From positions 1 through 6,189 of the forward strand of contig JAUQQI010000261.1 of the NCBI GenBank assembly GCA_030549955.1: a DNA stretch of 6,189 nucleotides, in the 5' to 3' direction. The translations under genes were made by a program, and so were the position numbers. This DNA comes from Chloroflexota bacterium. Its GTDB lineage: Bacteria > Chloroflexota > Dehalococcoidia > JAUQQI01. Under the pieces are notes generated by a model. The model saw only the letters and a program-made list of their open reading frames with translations, made no database searches and was not told where the DNA came from. Of the stretch, positions 1 through 6,189 are shown in pieces (the stretch's first letter is position 1; each line of letters opens with the position of its first letter).

Positions 1-1
1 C

Positions 2-1450
2 GGTCTGGTCGCGGCCGAGGGCCGCCGGGCGGTGAGCCTTCCGCCCCTGGATGTGCCTGAGGCCGAGCCCCTACCGGAAGAGTACGTCCGGTCCGAACTG
101 CCCCTGCCGGAGGTGGCCGAAATCGACCTGGTCCGCCACTACGTCCGGCTCAGCCAGAAAAACGTCGGCATTGACACGACCTTTTATCCCCTGGGCTCCT
201 GCACCATGAAATACAACCCGAAGGTTAACGAGGAGGCCGCCCGGTTCCCCGGCTTCGCCCAGATCCATCCCCTCCAGCCGGAGGAGACCGTTCAGGGCGC
301 CCTCGCGCTGATGTGGGCGCTCCAGAATTATTTGGCCGAAATAACCGGGATGGATGCAACCACCCTCCAGCCGGCGGCCGGGGCCCACGGGGAGCTGACC
401 GGGATCTTAATGATTCGGGCCTACCTGCGGGACCGGGGCGAATACGGCCGCAATGAAGTGCTGGTCCCGGATTCGGCCCACGGGACGAATCCGGCCACCG
501 CCGCGATGGCCGGTTTTAAGGTGGTGCCGATTCCGTCGGACAAAAACGGCGACCTGGACCTGGATGCCCTTAAGCGGGCGGTCTCGGGCCGGACGGCGGC
601 CCTGATGTTCACCCTGCCAACGACCCTGGGTCTCTTTGACCCCCACGTCCTGGAGATCACCGAGACCGTCCACCGGGCCGGGGGGCTCGTCTACGGCGAC
701 GGAGCGAACCTCAACGCGGTCCTGGGCCGGGTCAAGCACGGCGACCTGGGCTTTGACGTACTGCACATAAACCTGCATAAGACCTTCAGCACCCCCCACG
801 GGGCCGGCGGCCCCGGTTCCGGCCCGGTCACAGTCAAGGCCCACCTGGCCCCGTACCTGCCCACCCCGGTGGTCGTCCGGGAAGAGACGGAAAACGGGCC
901 GGTTTACCGGCTCGCCCGGCCGGAGAAGAGTATCGGGCGGGTCCGGAGCTTCTACGGGAGTTTCAACGTGCTTGTCCGGGCGTACGCTTACATCCGGTCT
1001 CTGGGTGCCGGGGGGCTTCGGGAAGTTGGCGATAATGCCGTTCTCAACGCGAACTATCTGCTCGCCCGGCTTAAGGGCGCCTATCACCTGCCGTATGACC
1101 GCCGATGCATGCACGAGTTTGTGCTGAGCGGGGTCCGGCAGGAGCGGCTGGGCGTCAGAACCCTGGATATCGCCAAGCGGCTCATCGACTATGGCTTCCA
1201 CCCGCCGACCATCTACTTTCCCCTCATCGTCAAAGAGGCCCTGATGATTGAGCCGACGGAGACCGAGAGCCGGGAGACCCTGGATGCCTTCGCCGAGGCG
1301 ATGCTGGCGATTGCCCGGGAGGCCGAGACTAACCCGGAGGTCGTCCGGTCCGCCCCACACCACACCCCGGTCCGGCGACTTGACGAGGCCAGGGCCGCCC
1401 GGCAGCCGATCCTCCGCTGGCGGCGGGCGGAAGCCGTCGGGCAGGCCTGA
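2..1450 (+). CDS. gcvPB: Glycine dehydrogenase (decarboxylating) subunit 2, P-protein beta subunit; 5' end outside window
   Basis: This is the PLP-binding half of the two-subunit P-protein of the glycine cleavage system. With GcvPA it decarboxylates glycine and passes the aminomethyl group to the lipoyl arm of GcvH, in the cytoplasm. Numbering from a GTG at 32, the conserved [15 protein letters not shown] block is at residues 49-63, an [10 protein letters not shown] segment lies near 115, and the PLP-binding lysine is K250 in [18 protein letters not shown]. The GTG at 32 is probably not the start. The open frame continues to the window edge and reads [14 protein letters not shown], which matches the usual GcvPB N-terminus (a few residues, then GRR...LP..DVPE), so roughly six to ten residues are missing. 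The C-terminus looks complete. gcvPA is expected just upstream but is outside the window. The gene ends in TGA followed directly by a second in-frame TGA, 6 bases before the next gene. Confidence 0.96.
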   Translation, partial: GLVAAEGRRAVSLPPLDVPEAEPLPEEYVRSELPLPEVAEIDLVRHYVRLSQKNVGIDTTFYPLGSCTMKYNPKVNEEAARFPGFAQIHPLQPEETVQGALALMWALQNYLAEITGMDATTLQPAAGAHGELTGILMIRAYLRDRGEYGRNEVLVPDSAHGTNPATAAMAGFKVVPIPSDKNGDLDLDALKRAVSGRTAALMFTLPTTLGLFDPHVLEITETVHRAGGLVYGDGANLNAVLGRVKHGDLGFDVLHINLHKTFSTPHGAGGPGSGPVTVKAHLAPYLPTPVVVREETENGPVYRLARPEKSIGRVRSFYGSFNVLVRAYAYIRSLGAGGLREVGDNAVLNANYLLARLKGAYHLPYDRRCMHEFVLSGVRQERLGVRTLDIAKRLIDYGFHPPTIYFPLIVKEALMIEPTETESRETLDAFAEAMLAIAREAETNPEVVRSAPHHTPVRRLDEARAARQPILRWRRAEAVGQA

Positions 1451-1456
1451 TGACGG

Positions 1457-2185
1457 ATGCCGGTCATCGACCTGCACGTTCACACCAGCCGGGGTAGCCG
1501 CGACAGTAGCCTGGACCCGGTCGAAATGATCCTGGAGGGCCGGCGGGTCGGCCTGGATGGGGTTGTCATCACCGAGCATGACAAGACCTGGAGCCGGTGG
1601 GAGATTCGGGCCCTGCGGGAAGAGTACGGGTTTCTGGTCCTGCGGGGCATGGAGGTTACAACCGACCTGGGCCATGTCCTTGCCATCGGCCTTGACCAGT
1701 ACGTGGGCGGAATCCACCGGGCCGAGCACCTGCGCCGGGTCATCGATGAGGTCGGCGGGGTACTCATTGCGCCCCACCCGTTCCGCCACCTGGTTACCCT
1801 CCGACCAGGCCTCAATCGGACCCGGCCGGTAACCCTTGAGGAGGCGCTCAACCTGCCCATCTTCGACCTGGTGGACGAGGTCGAGGCCCTGAACGGGGCG
1901 ACCGCTGACGAGGAGAATGCCCTGGCCCTTAAGATTGCCCGGGCCCGGGGGCGGCGGGGAACCGGCGGGAGTGACGCCCATTCCCACCACGGCCTCGGCT
2001 GCTGCGCCACTTATTTCGAGCGGCCGATCCGGGACGAAGCGGATTTGATCCGGGAGCTCAAAGCCGGGCGGTTCCGTGCGATTTACGGCCAGCGCCGGCC
2101 CGGCCAGGACGGCCGCCACTGGACTGACCCGGTCGACGAGATCCTGGACGACCTGCTGGCCATGTACGGCTACCGGGGGCTCTGA
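1457..2185 (+). CDS. PHP-domain metal-dependent phosphoesterase
   Basis: A 242-residue protein that is almost entirely one PHP (polymerase and histidinol phosphatase) domain, a TIM-barrel-like fold binding two or three metal ions that hydrolyses phosphoesters. The expected ligands are visible: H7 and H9 in DLHVHT, E40-H41-D42 in TEHD (many relatives have TDH), E66 in GMEVTT, H73 in GHVLAIGLD, H107 in IAPHPFRH, and D173/H175 in GSDAHS. There is no polymerase or other extra domain and no signal peptide, so it is a stand-alone cytoplasmic enzyme. Relatives include the RNase AM/nucleoside bisphosphate phosphatase type and uncharacterised PHP proteins; the substrate cannot be read from the sequence. 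ATG at 1457 is the first possible start, because an in-frame TGA sits two codons upstream, and the following DLHVHT is at the normal N-terminal position. No strong Shine-Dalgarno is seen, so translation is probably coupled to gcvPB. Confidence 0.9.
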   Translation: MPVIDLHVHTSRGSRDSSLDPVEMILEGRRVGLDGVVITEHDKTWSRWEIRALREEYGFLVLRGMEVTTDLGHVLAIGLDQYVGGIHRAEHLRRVIDEVGGVLIAPHPFRHLVTLRPGLNRTRPVTLEEALNLPIFDLVDEVEALNGATADEENALALKIARARGRRGTGGSDAHSHHGLGCCATYFERPIRDEADLIRELKAGRFRAIYGQRRPGQDGRHWTDPVDEILDDLLAMYGYRGL

Positions 2186-2188
2186 TTG
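2175..2188 (+). promoter_or_regulatory. Weak ribosome-binding site and TTG start of the LLM gene
   Basis: A G5 run at 2175-2179 lies 6 bases before TTG at 2186-2188, inside the last codons of the PHP gene. The TGA at 2183-2185 that ends the PHP gene touches the TTG, so terminating ribosomes could restart at once. The purine run is not a full Shine-Dalgarno, so coupling is the likelier route. Confidence 0.4.
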
Positions 2189-3178
2189 GCCGCAATTCAG
2201 GTTGATATTCGGGTGCCGGTCGGTCGGCCGATCCCGGAACTGGTGGAGTTTATCCGGCGAGTCGAGGCGGCCGGCCTGAATGGCGTCGGCATCCACGACC
2301 ATCACCACAGTGGCCGGGACGCCTACATCGTCCTGGGTCTGGCGGCAACCCGGACCGAGCGATTAAGCCTTTACCCGGCAACCTCGAATCCCCTCACCCG
2401 CCATCCGCTGGTCCTGGCGGCCCTCGCAAACTCCCTCGCCGAGCTTGCCCCCGGTCGAGCCATGCTTACCCTTGGCCCGGGGTTTCTTTCGGTGGAGGCC
2501 GCCGGGCTTGGTCGGGCCCGGCGGAACACCCACAGCGCAGCCGCCAGGCGGGGGCAGGCCGTGCTGGTTGGGGAGACCGCCGCTTCTTGCAAAATTCCGA
2601 CCCGGCTACGTTACCCAGCCCGGGTTCGGGTGCCGGTTCTTCTGCTGGCATCAGGACCGAAACTCATCGAGCTGGCCGGGGAAGTGGCCGATGGGGTGAT
2701 GATGCTGGTAGGCCTGCATCCGGCTTCGGTAGCGGCCGCCCGGGCCCACCTGGCCGCCGGTGCCCGGCGGGTCGGCCGGGACCCGGCCGAACTGCTCGAG
2801 GTGCTGATTGTACCCTTCGCCCTTGGAAGCCGGGAAGAAGTGCGCCGGTGGCCCCGGGCCTGGTTCCGGCCGGGTCAGCCGTGGCTGGCTTATCCGAGCC
2901 GGTCGAACCTCCACTGGCTCCGGCTGGCCGGGGTCGACCTGCCCGACGACTTTGACCCCGAAAGGCTTTCGGATGCCGAGGCCGACCGGGTCTGCGATGC
3001 GCTGGGGCTTTTCGGGCCGGCGGAATACTGCGCCGAGCGGCTCATCCGGGCCCGGGAAGAGCTCGGGGTACGCCGGGTGTTTTTATTCCCGGCCCATGGG
3101 GTAGCCGACGCCTACGACTTACCCGAGGCCGGGGTCGCCGCCTTCGAGGAGGTCATCGGACCCCGGCTGGGGTTGTAG
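2186..3178 (+). CDS. LLM-class (luciferase-like, Mer-type) flavin/F420-dependent oxidoreductase
   Basis: A 330-residue protein of the bacterial luciferase-like superfamily, TIM-barrel enzymes that use FMN or coenzyme F420. It most resembles 5,10-methylene-tetrahydromethanopterin reductase (Mer)-like members. Supporting segments are [12 protein letters not shown] at about 36-47, a [20 protein letters not shown] stretch near 67-86, [10 protein letters not shown] (the usual GR..LGIG.G), [13 protein letters not shown], then AGEVADGVM, and GRDPAEL. Length is normal for the family. The start is TTG at 2186, directly after the stop of the PHP gene and in the same frame. It is chosen because the family's first beta strand (here IQVDIRVPV) begins right there, and the next alternative, a GTG at residue 11, would delete it. 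GGGGG at 2175-2179, 6 bases upstream, is a weak ribosome site. Cofactor and substrate are unknown; the neighbourhood with gcvPB allows a folate or pterin one-carbon substrate, which is inference only. The last 60 bases overlap the end of hslV on the other strand. Confidence 0.88.
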   Translation: MAAIQVDIRVPVGRPIPELVEFIRRVEAAGLNGVGIHDHHHSGRDAYIVLGLAATRTERLSLYPATSNPLTRHPLVLAALANSLAELAPGRAMLTLGPGFLSVEAAGLGRARRNTHSAAARRGQAVLVGETAASCKIPTRLRYPARVRVPVLLLASGPKLIELAGEVADGVMMLVGLHPASVAAARAHLAAGARRVGRDPAELLEVLIVPFALGSREEVRRWPRAWFRPGQPWLAYPSRSNLHWLRLAGVDLPDDFDPERLSDAEADRVCDALGLFGPAEYCAERLIRAREELGVRRVFLFPAHGVADAYDLPEAGVAAFEEVIGPRLGL

Positions 3179-3757
3179 GGGCTCAGGGACGCCGACCTTA
3201 TCCCCGACGGTCAGGAGCACGACCTCCCGGTTCGTGTAGATGCAGAGGTCGGCCGCAATCTCGAGGGCAATTCGGGCGATCTCGGCGGCATCCAGGTCGG
3301 TATGCTGAATAAGCGCCTGGGCCGCGGCCTGGGCGTAACCGGCCCCCGACCCGATGGCGATAACGTCATGGTCGGGCTCGATGACATCGCCTTCTCCGGA
3401 GAGCACCAGCAGGTTTTCCCGGTCGGCGACGATAAGCCAGGCATCGAGCCGGCGCAGAACCCGGTCGGTCCGCCACTCCCGGGTGAGTTCGACGGCGGCC
3501 CGGCGCAGGTTACCCTTATGCTTTTCGAGCTGGGCCTCGAATTTATCAAAGAGGGTGAGGGCGTCGGCTACCGCGCCGGCAAAGCCGGCGATAACCTGGC
3601 CGTTGTAAAGGGTCCGGAGCTTGCGGGCCGTGTGCTTGACAACCATGTCGCCGACGGTGACCTGGCCGTCGCCGGCCATGGCCACCTGCCCGTAGCGGCG
3701 GACGGCCACGATCGTCGTTCCAAAAACAGTGGGTTTTTCGGAATCAGTCCTTTTCAT
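3119..3757 (-). CDS. hslV: ATP-dependent protease HslUV, peptidase subunit HslV (ClpQ), with extended C-terminus
   Basis: The proteasome-beta-like N-terminal threonine peptidase that forms a double hexamer and degrades proteins fed to it by the HslU ATPase in the cytoplasm. The catalytic threonine is T14 in GTTIVAVRR. Counting T14 as residue 1, the family residues D17 (here D30 in AGDG) and K33 (here K46 in ARK) fall exactly in place. [29 protein letters not shown] and CIYTN follow in the normal order. The first 13 residues would be a propeptide to be cleaved off, longer than the single Met in E. coli. No other start codon exists between the ATG and T14. After CIYTN the protein runs about 24 residues longer than E. 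coli HslV, with a Pro/Gly/Asp-rich tail encoded opposite the end of the LLM gene. The ATG lies inside the end of aroKB (14-base overlap) with no visible Shine-Dalgarno, suggesting coupled translation. hslU does not follow. Confidence 0.95.
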   Translation of the reverse strand: MKRTDSEKPTVFGTTIVAVRRYGQVAMAGDGQVTVGDMVVKHTARKLRTLYNGQVIAGFAGAVADALTLFDKFEAQLEKHKGNLRRAAVELTREWRTDRVLRRLDAWLIVADRENLLVLSGEGDVIEPDHDVIAIGSGAGYAQAAAQALIQHTDLDAAEIARIALEIAADLCIYTNREVVLLTVGDKVGVPEPLQPQPGSDDLLEGGDPGLG

Positions 3758-5462
3758 TGGTCCGCAGGGTATTTAAAACGTCGAAGACCAGGCTGTCGGG
3801 CACGTCAGACCGGATAACGGTCTCGCCGATGCGCTGCAGCAGCACCCAGCGGGGCCGCCCGCCGGCAACCTTCTTGTCGTAGTAAATGCGGTCGATGATG
3901 GCGGCCGGGTCGACGCCGGGAGGCAGCCGGACCGGCAGACCGAAATCGGCCAGGAGGCCTTCGACCTGGTTTGCGGCCTCCGTATCGAGGAGGCCCATGG
4001 CCACGCTCAATCGGGTGGCGGCCACCATGCCGATGGCAACGGCCTCGCCGTGGCGGATCCGGCCGAAGCCCAGGACGGCTTCGAGGGCGTGGCCGACGGT
4101 GTGGCCGAAATTGAGGACCATGCGCAGACCGGTCCGCTCGTGCTCGTCCTCACTTACAACCCTGGCCTTAATGGCGACGCTACGGCCAACCAGTTTTGGG
4201 GTTGTTTCCGGGTCGAGCCGGGTCGCGGCCCGGCCGCCGACCCGGCGGAACTGCTCGAAAAGGTCGGGGTCCAGGATCACAGCGTGCTTGATAACTTCAG
4301 CCCAGCCGGCGGTAAGCTCGCCGGTCGGCAGGGTTGTGAGCAGCTCGGTATCGGCGAGGACGAGCCGGGGCGGGTAAAAGGCCCCGACCAGGTTTTTCGC
4401 CACCGGCAGGTTCACAGCGACCTTTCCGCCGACGGCGGCATCGACCATGGCCAGGAGGGAGGTGGGCACCTGGATCAGGGGCAGCCCCCGGAGGTAGGTC
4501 GCGGCCACGAATCCGCCCAGGTCGCCAACTACCCCGCCCCCGAAGGCGATAATGATGTCCTGGCGCTCGGCCCGGCCCCGGCTCAGCTCGCCGTAGAGCC
4601 GCTCGGCCTCGGCCAGGGATTTATGCTCCTCGCCCGGCTCGACCGGAAGGGGGCGGCCCTCGACCCGGGCGGCGGCGAGGCTGGTCTGAAGCCGTTGGCC
4701 CCAGGCGTCCCAGACCGTCCGGTCAGCGATAACCCAGGCGCGACCGCCAAGGCCCAGGCTCCGGATTCGCCAGCCAAGCTCGGCGAGATTGCCCCAGCCG
4801 ACGTAGACCGGGTAGTTCCCGGTCGAAGAGCGGACGACGCAGCTCGCTTCCGTATCCGGGCAGTAGGGCGCAAGCCCTTCCCGGCCCTCCCCCGGCCAGC
4901 CCCCAAAAAGGCCACCTTCGGCGCTATCAAGGCGGGGTCTGAGCAGTTCCCAGGCCCGGATAAGCTCGGCCGCAACCTCTTCCGGGGATAAGAGGTCGGT
5001 CTGAATGACCCAGTCGGCGGTCGCGTAAAAGGGCTGCCGGTACTCTTTGAGCCCAGCGATACGGGCGGCTGGGTCGGGTCCGGCCAGCAAGGGTCGGGTC
5101 GTGGCGAGGGTCTCGAGGCGGCGGGCGATGGTTTCCGGCTGGGCTTCGAGGCAGATGACGAGGCCCGATTCGGCCATGAGCCGGCGGTTTTCGGGCCGGA
5201 GAACGACTCCTCCGCCGGTGGCAACTACGAGGCGGTCCCTGGCCGCAAGCCGGCGCAGGGCCTCGGTTTCGTAGCGCCGAAAGGCGTCTTCCCCCTCGGT
5301 TTGAAAGATTTCAGGCACCGGCCGGCCGGCGGTCCGTTCGATTTGGGCGTCTAGGTCGACGAATTCAAAGCCAAGCCGCCGGGCAACAACCGGGCCGACA
5401 GTGGACTTGCCCGTACCCGAGAATCCGATCAGGTAAATGTTGCGGGGCTTACGCATACCCAT
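3744..5462 (-). CDS. aroKB: Bifunctional shikimate kinase / 3-dehydroquinate synthase (AroK-AroB fusion)
   Basis: A 572-residue fusion of two shikimate-pathway enzymes. Residues 1 to about 175 are shikimate kinase (ATP + shikimate to shikimate 3-phosphate): P-loop GFSGTGKS at 13-20, D36 and D38 in VDLD, the FRRYE shikimate-site segment at 61-65, TGGG at 82-85, lid arginine R123 in TTRPLL, and YR at 141-142. Residues 176 to about 205 are a low-conservation linker. From about 207 to the end is 3-dehydroquinate synthase (DAHP to 3-dehydroquinate, NAD and metal dependent): GEEHKS at 277-282, GGGVVGD at 308-314, [17 protein letters not shown] at 331-347, and metal ligands E389 in AEVIKH, the FGHTVGH histidines (454, 458) and H471 in RHGEA. 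All key residues are present, so both halves should be active. The same fusion order is known in Thermotoga maritima. ATG at 5462 or a second ATG at 5456 could be the start; neither has a Shine-Dalgarno. It is the first gene after the promoter-like site and overlaps hslV. Confidence 0.96.
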   Translation of the reverse strand: MGMRKPRNIYLIGFSGTGKSTVGPVVARRLGFEFVDLDAQIERTAGRPVPEIFQTEGEDAFRRYETEALRRLAARDRLVVATGGGVVLRPENRRLMAESGLVICLEAQPETIARRLETLATTRPLLAGPDPAARIAGLKEYRQPFYATADWVIQTDLLSPEEVAAELIRAWELLRPRLDSAEGGLFGGWPGEGREGLAPYCPDTEASCVVRSSTGNYPVYVGWGNLAELGWRIRSLGLGGRAWVIADRTVWDAWGQRLQTSLAAARVEGRPLPVEPGEEHKSLAEAERLYGELSRGRAERQDIIIAFGGGVVGDLGGFVAATYLRGLPLIQVPTSLLAMVDAAVGGKVAVNLPVAKNLVGAFYPPRLVLADTELLTTLPTGELTAGWAEVIKHAVILDPDLFEQFRRVGGRAATRLDPETTPKLVGRSVAIKARVVSEDEHERTGLRMVLNFGHTVGHALEAVLGFGRIRHGEAVAIGMVAATRLSVAMGLLDTEAANQVEGLLADFGLPVRLPPGVDPAAIIDRIYYDKKVAGGRPRWVLLQRIGETVIRSDVPDSLVFDVLNTLRTNEKD

Positions 5463-5584
5463 CGGAATTTATTCTAGCAGTTGTCAGCTTTCAGACAATC
5501 GTCTAATAGTCAGTACGCTTCGAATTTGGGGGCCGGCACGGCCTGGACGCTGGCAGTAAGAAGGAGTCCCGGGCGTGGCTGACC
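5463..5584. other. Intergenic region between the coiled-coil gene and aroKB
   Basis: These 122 bases contain no supported gene. The part next to aroKB (about 5463-5528) is AT-rich and holds the putative promoter, plus short GTC/GAC half-sites: TTGTC at 5481-5485 is inverted against GACAA at 5494-5498, with further GTC at 5501 and 5509. The other part is GC-rich and has a 5-base-stem hairpin (GGCCG/CGGCC at 5531-5543) without a T tract, and an isolated AAGGAG at 5561-5566. No RNA gene or riboswitch is recognised. Confidence 0.6.
5471..5498 (-). promoter_or_regulatory. Putative sigma-70-type promoter of aroKB-hslV
   Basis: On the minus strand, TTGTCT (5493-5498, 4 of 6 matches to the -35 consensus) is followed after 16 bases by TAGAAT (5471-5476, 5 of 6 matches to the -10). 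The stretch is AT-rich in an otherwise GC-rich window and lies in the only real intergenic gap. Transcription would begin near 5464, only two or three bases before the aroKB ATG, giving a nearly leaderless mRNA, which would fit the missing Shine-Dalgarno. Prediction by eye. Confidence 0.45.
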
Positions 5585-6189
5585 TTATGCCGCGGCGCCG
5601 TCGGTTATAACGATGACCTGGTACTGCCGGCCGAGTTCTTCTGCTTCCGGCAGAAGCCTGTGGCCAGCAACCGCCGGCCGGACCTCGACCCCGAAGAGGC
5701 GGGCCAGAAGCTCGGCGGACTTTACCGCCCGCTCGACATCCTGGTTGTCGACCGTGGTTGAGACCTCCACGGCCAGCCAGACCTCCTGCCCCTGTCTTCG
5801 GGCCCGAACGACCAGGTCGGTTCGCAGCAGGCGCAGCCGCTCTTCAGGGCCGATAAGCCCCTGCTCTTCAAGGTCATCCAGCCGGCCGGCCAGCTCCTCG
5901 ATGGGAATGACCCTCACCCGGCTGAAGCCGGCCTGGCCGAAGATGGCGGGGGCCCGCTCCCGGTAGTAACGTTCGAGGTCCCGACCTTCGAGTCTGCCCA
6001 CCCGAATTTCGAGGCGGTCGACCCGAATGATAAGCGCCTGAAGGGCTGCTTCGGTCCTGGCCTGGGCTTCGGTCAGCCGGGCGACGGCCTCCTCAAGCCG
6101 GCTGACGCGCTCCTCAAGCCGGCCGACCCGTTCTTCAGTCCGGGCCTGGGCTTCGGTCAGCCGGGCGACGGCCTCCTCAAGCCGGCTGA
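5585..6189 (-). CDS. Coiled-coil protein with PD-(D/E)XK-like C-terminal domain (DUF3782-like); 5' end outside window
   Basis: About 200 C-terminal residues are visible and the frame stays open to the window edge. The first 62 or so residues are an uninterrupted heptad coiled coil made of units such as RLEERVG, RLEERVS, RLEEAVA and RLTEAQA. Next comes GRDLERYYRERAP and a domain of about 130 residues. Its segments LLRTDLVVRAR (D encoded at 5816-5818) and WLAVEVSTTVD (E of VEVS at 5765-5767) resemble the acidic core of PD-(D/E)XK nuclease-fold proteins. The usual lysine of the motif is replaced by Ser, so activity is uncertain. This layout (heptad array, GRDLE, nuclease-like domain) is a recurring hypothetical family, often multicopy, in thermophilic bacteria, cyanobacteria and archaea; its function is unknown to me. 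A GTG at 6001 could be mistaken for the start, but the coiled coil continues upstream in frame, so the real start lies beyond 6189. No signal peptide or membrane segment is seen in the visible part. Confidence 0.8.
   Translation of the reverse strand, partial: SRLEEAVARLTEAQARTEERVGRLEERVSRLEEAVARLTEAQARTEAALQALIIRVDRLEIRVGRLEGRDLERYYRERAPAIFGQAGFSRVRVIPIEELAGRLDDLEEQGLIGPEERLRLLRTDLVVRARRQGQEVWLAVEVSTTVDNQDVERAVKSAELLARLFGVEVRPAVAGHRLLPEAEELGRQYQVIVITDGAAA
6050..6189 (-). repeat. 84-base in-frame direct repeat with 21-base sub-repeats in the coiled-coil gene
   Basis: Bases 6050-6105 match 6134-6189 at 54 of 56 positions, an offset of 84 bases or 28 codons (four heptads). Inside the unit, 21-base (one heptad) sub-repeats carrying CTCAAGCCGG are seen from about 6086 and 6107, with a diverged third from 6128. 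The second copy is cut by the window edge, so more copies may follow. Confidence 0.85.

Noticed and set aside
32..34. GTG at 32 as start of gcvPB
   Set aside because: The frame is open upstream to the window edge and encodes residues (GRRAV) that match the conserved N-terminus of the family, so the true start is outside the window.
407..2308. A 633-codon open frame on the minus strand, opposite gcvPB and the PHP gene
   Set aside because: The plus strand carries clear families with catalytic motifs over the same bases. The antisense translation is Pro/Gly/Asp/Val-rich without recognisable domains, as expected from mirrored codon bias in GC-rich DNA.
2500..2640. Possible deletion or frameshift in the LLM gene, where the sequence diverges from the family
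   Set aside because: A line-up by eye with the usual family pattern keeps spacing nearly unchanged, and the other two plus-strand frames do not give family-like sequence, so the gene appears intact though divergent here.
4050..4991. A 313-codon open frame on the plus strand, opposite aroKB
   Set aside because: It mirrors the 3-dehydroquinate synthase domain, whose motifs are intact; the antisense protein has low-complexity composition and no recognisable family.
5531..5543. Hairpin GGCCG-GCA-CGGCC as terminator of the coiled-coil gene
   Set aside because: The stem is only five bases and the minus-strand sequence after it lacks a T run, so a rho-independent terminator is not supported.
5999..6001. 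GTG as start of the coiled-coil gene
   Set aside because: The same frame continues upstream as perfect heptad repeats to the window edge, so this GTG is an internal Val codon.
1..6189. Very frequent CCGG tetranucleotide as a special signal
   Set aside because: It follows from the preference for CGG Arg codons after C-ending codons and for CCG Pro codons before G; no positional pattern is seen.

Overview
The window is a dense, GC-rich bacterial chromosomal segment. It holds five protein genes recognisable by family and one intergenic gap of 122 bases. Arg is written mostly as CGG, so CCGG tetranucleotides are everywhere. The gene set is a split glycine decarboxylase subunit, a Mer-like luciferase-family enzyme, an AroK-AroB fusion, HslV, and a coiled-coil protein with a nuclease-like C-terminus. 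This would fit a thermophilic or deep-branching bacterium, for example of Chloroflexota type, but it is not enough to assign a phylum.

Left half, plus strand (2-3178): the 3' part of gcvPB (glycine cleavage P-protein subunit 2, 5' end cut by the window edge), a PHP-domain metallo-phosphoesterase, and an LLM-class (Mer-like) oxidoreductase. The gaps are 6 and 0 bases, so they form one probable operon. All three are in the same reading frame and are separated only by TGA codons. Glycine cleavage makes 5,10-methylene-tetrahydrofolate, and the LLM enzyme belongs to the superfamily of methylene-tetrahydromethanopterin reductase, so a one-carbon link is possible but unproven.

Right half, minus strand (3119-6189): reading right to left, a coiled-coil protein whose N-terminus lies beyond the window, a 122-base intergenic gap with a plausible promoter, a bifunctional shikimate kinase/3-dehydroquinate synthase (aroKB), and hslV, the peptidase of the HslUV protease. 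hslV starts inside the last codons of aroKB. Its 3' end runs 60 bases into the convergent LLM gene, giving HslV an unusual C-terminal tail and leaving no room for hslU next to it.

I see no RNA genes, CRISPR arrays, insertion sequences or convincing rho-independent terminators. I do not find a clear new biological system. The points most worth a second look are the hslU-less, tail-extended hslV, the gcvPB-PHP-LLM operon with its single-TGA junction, the possibly leaderless aroKB promoter, and the 84-base in-frame repeat in the coiled-coil gene.
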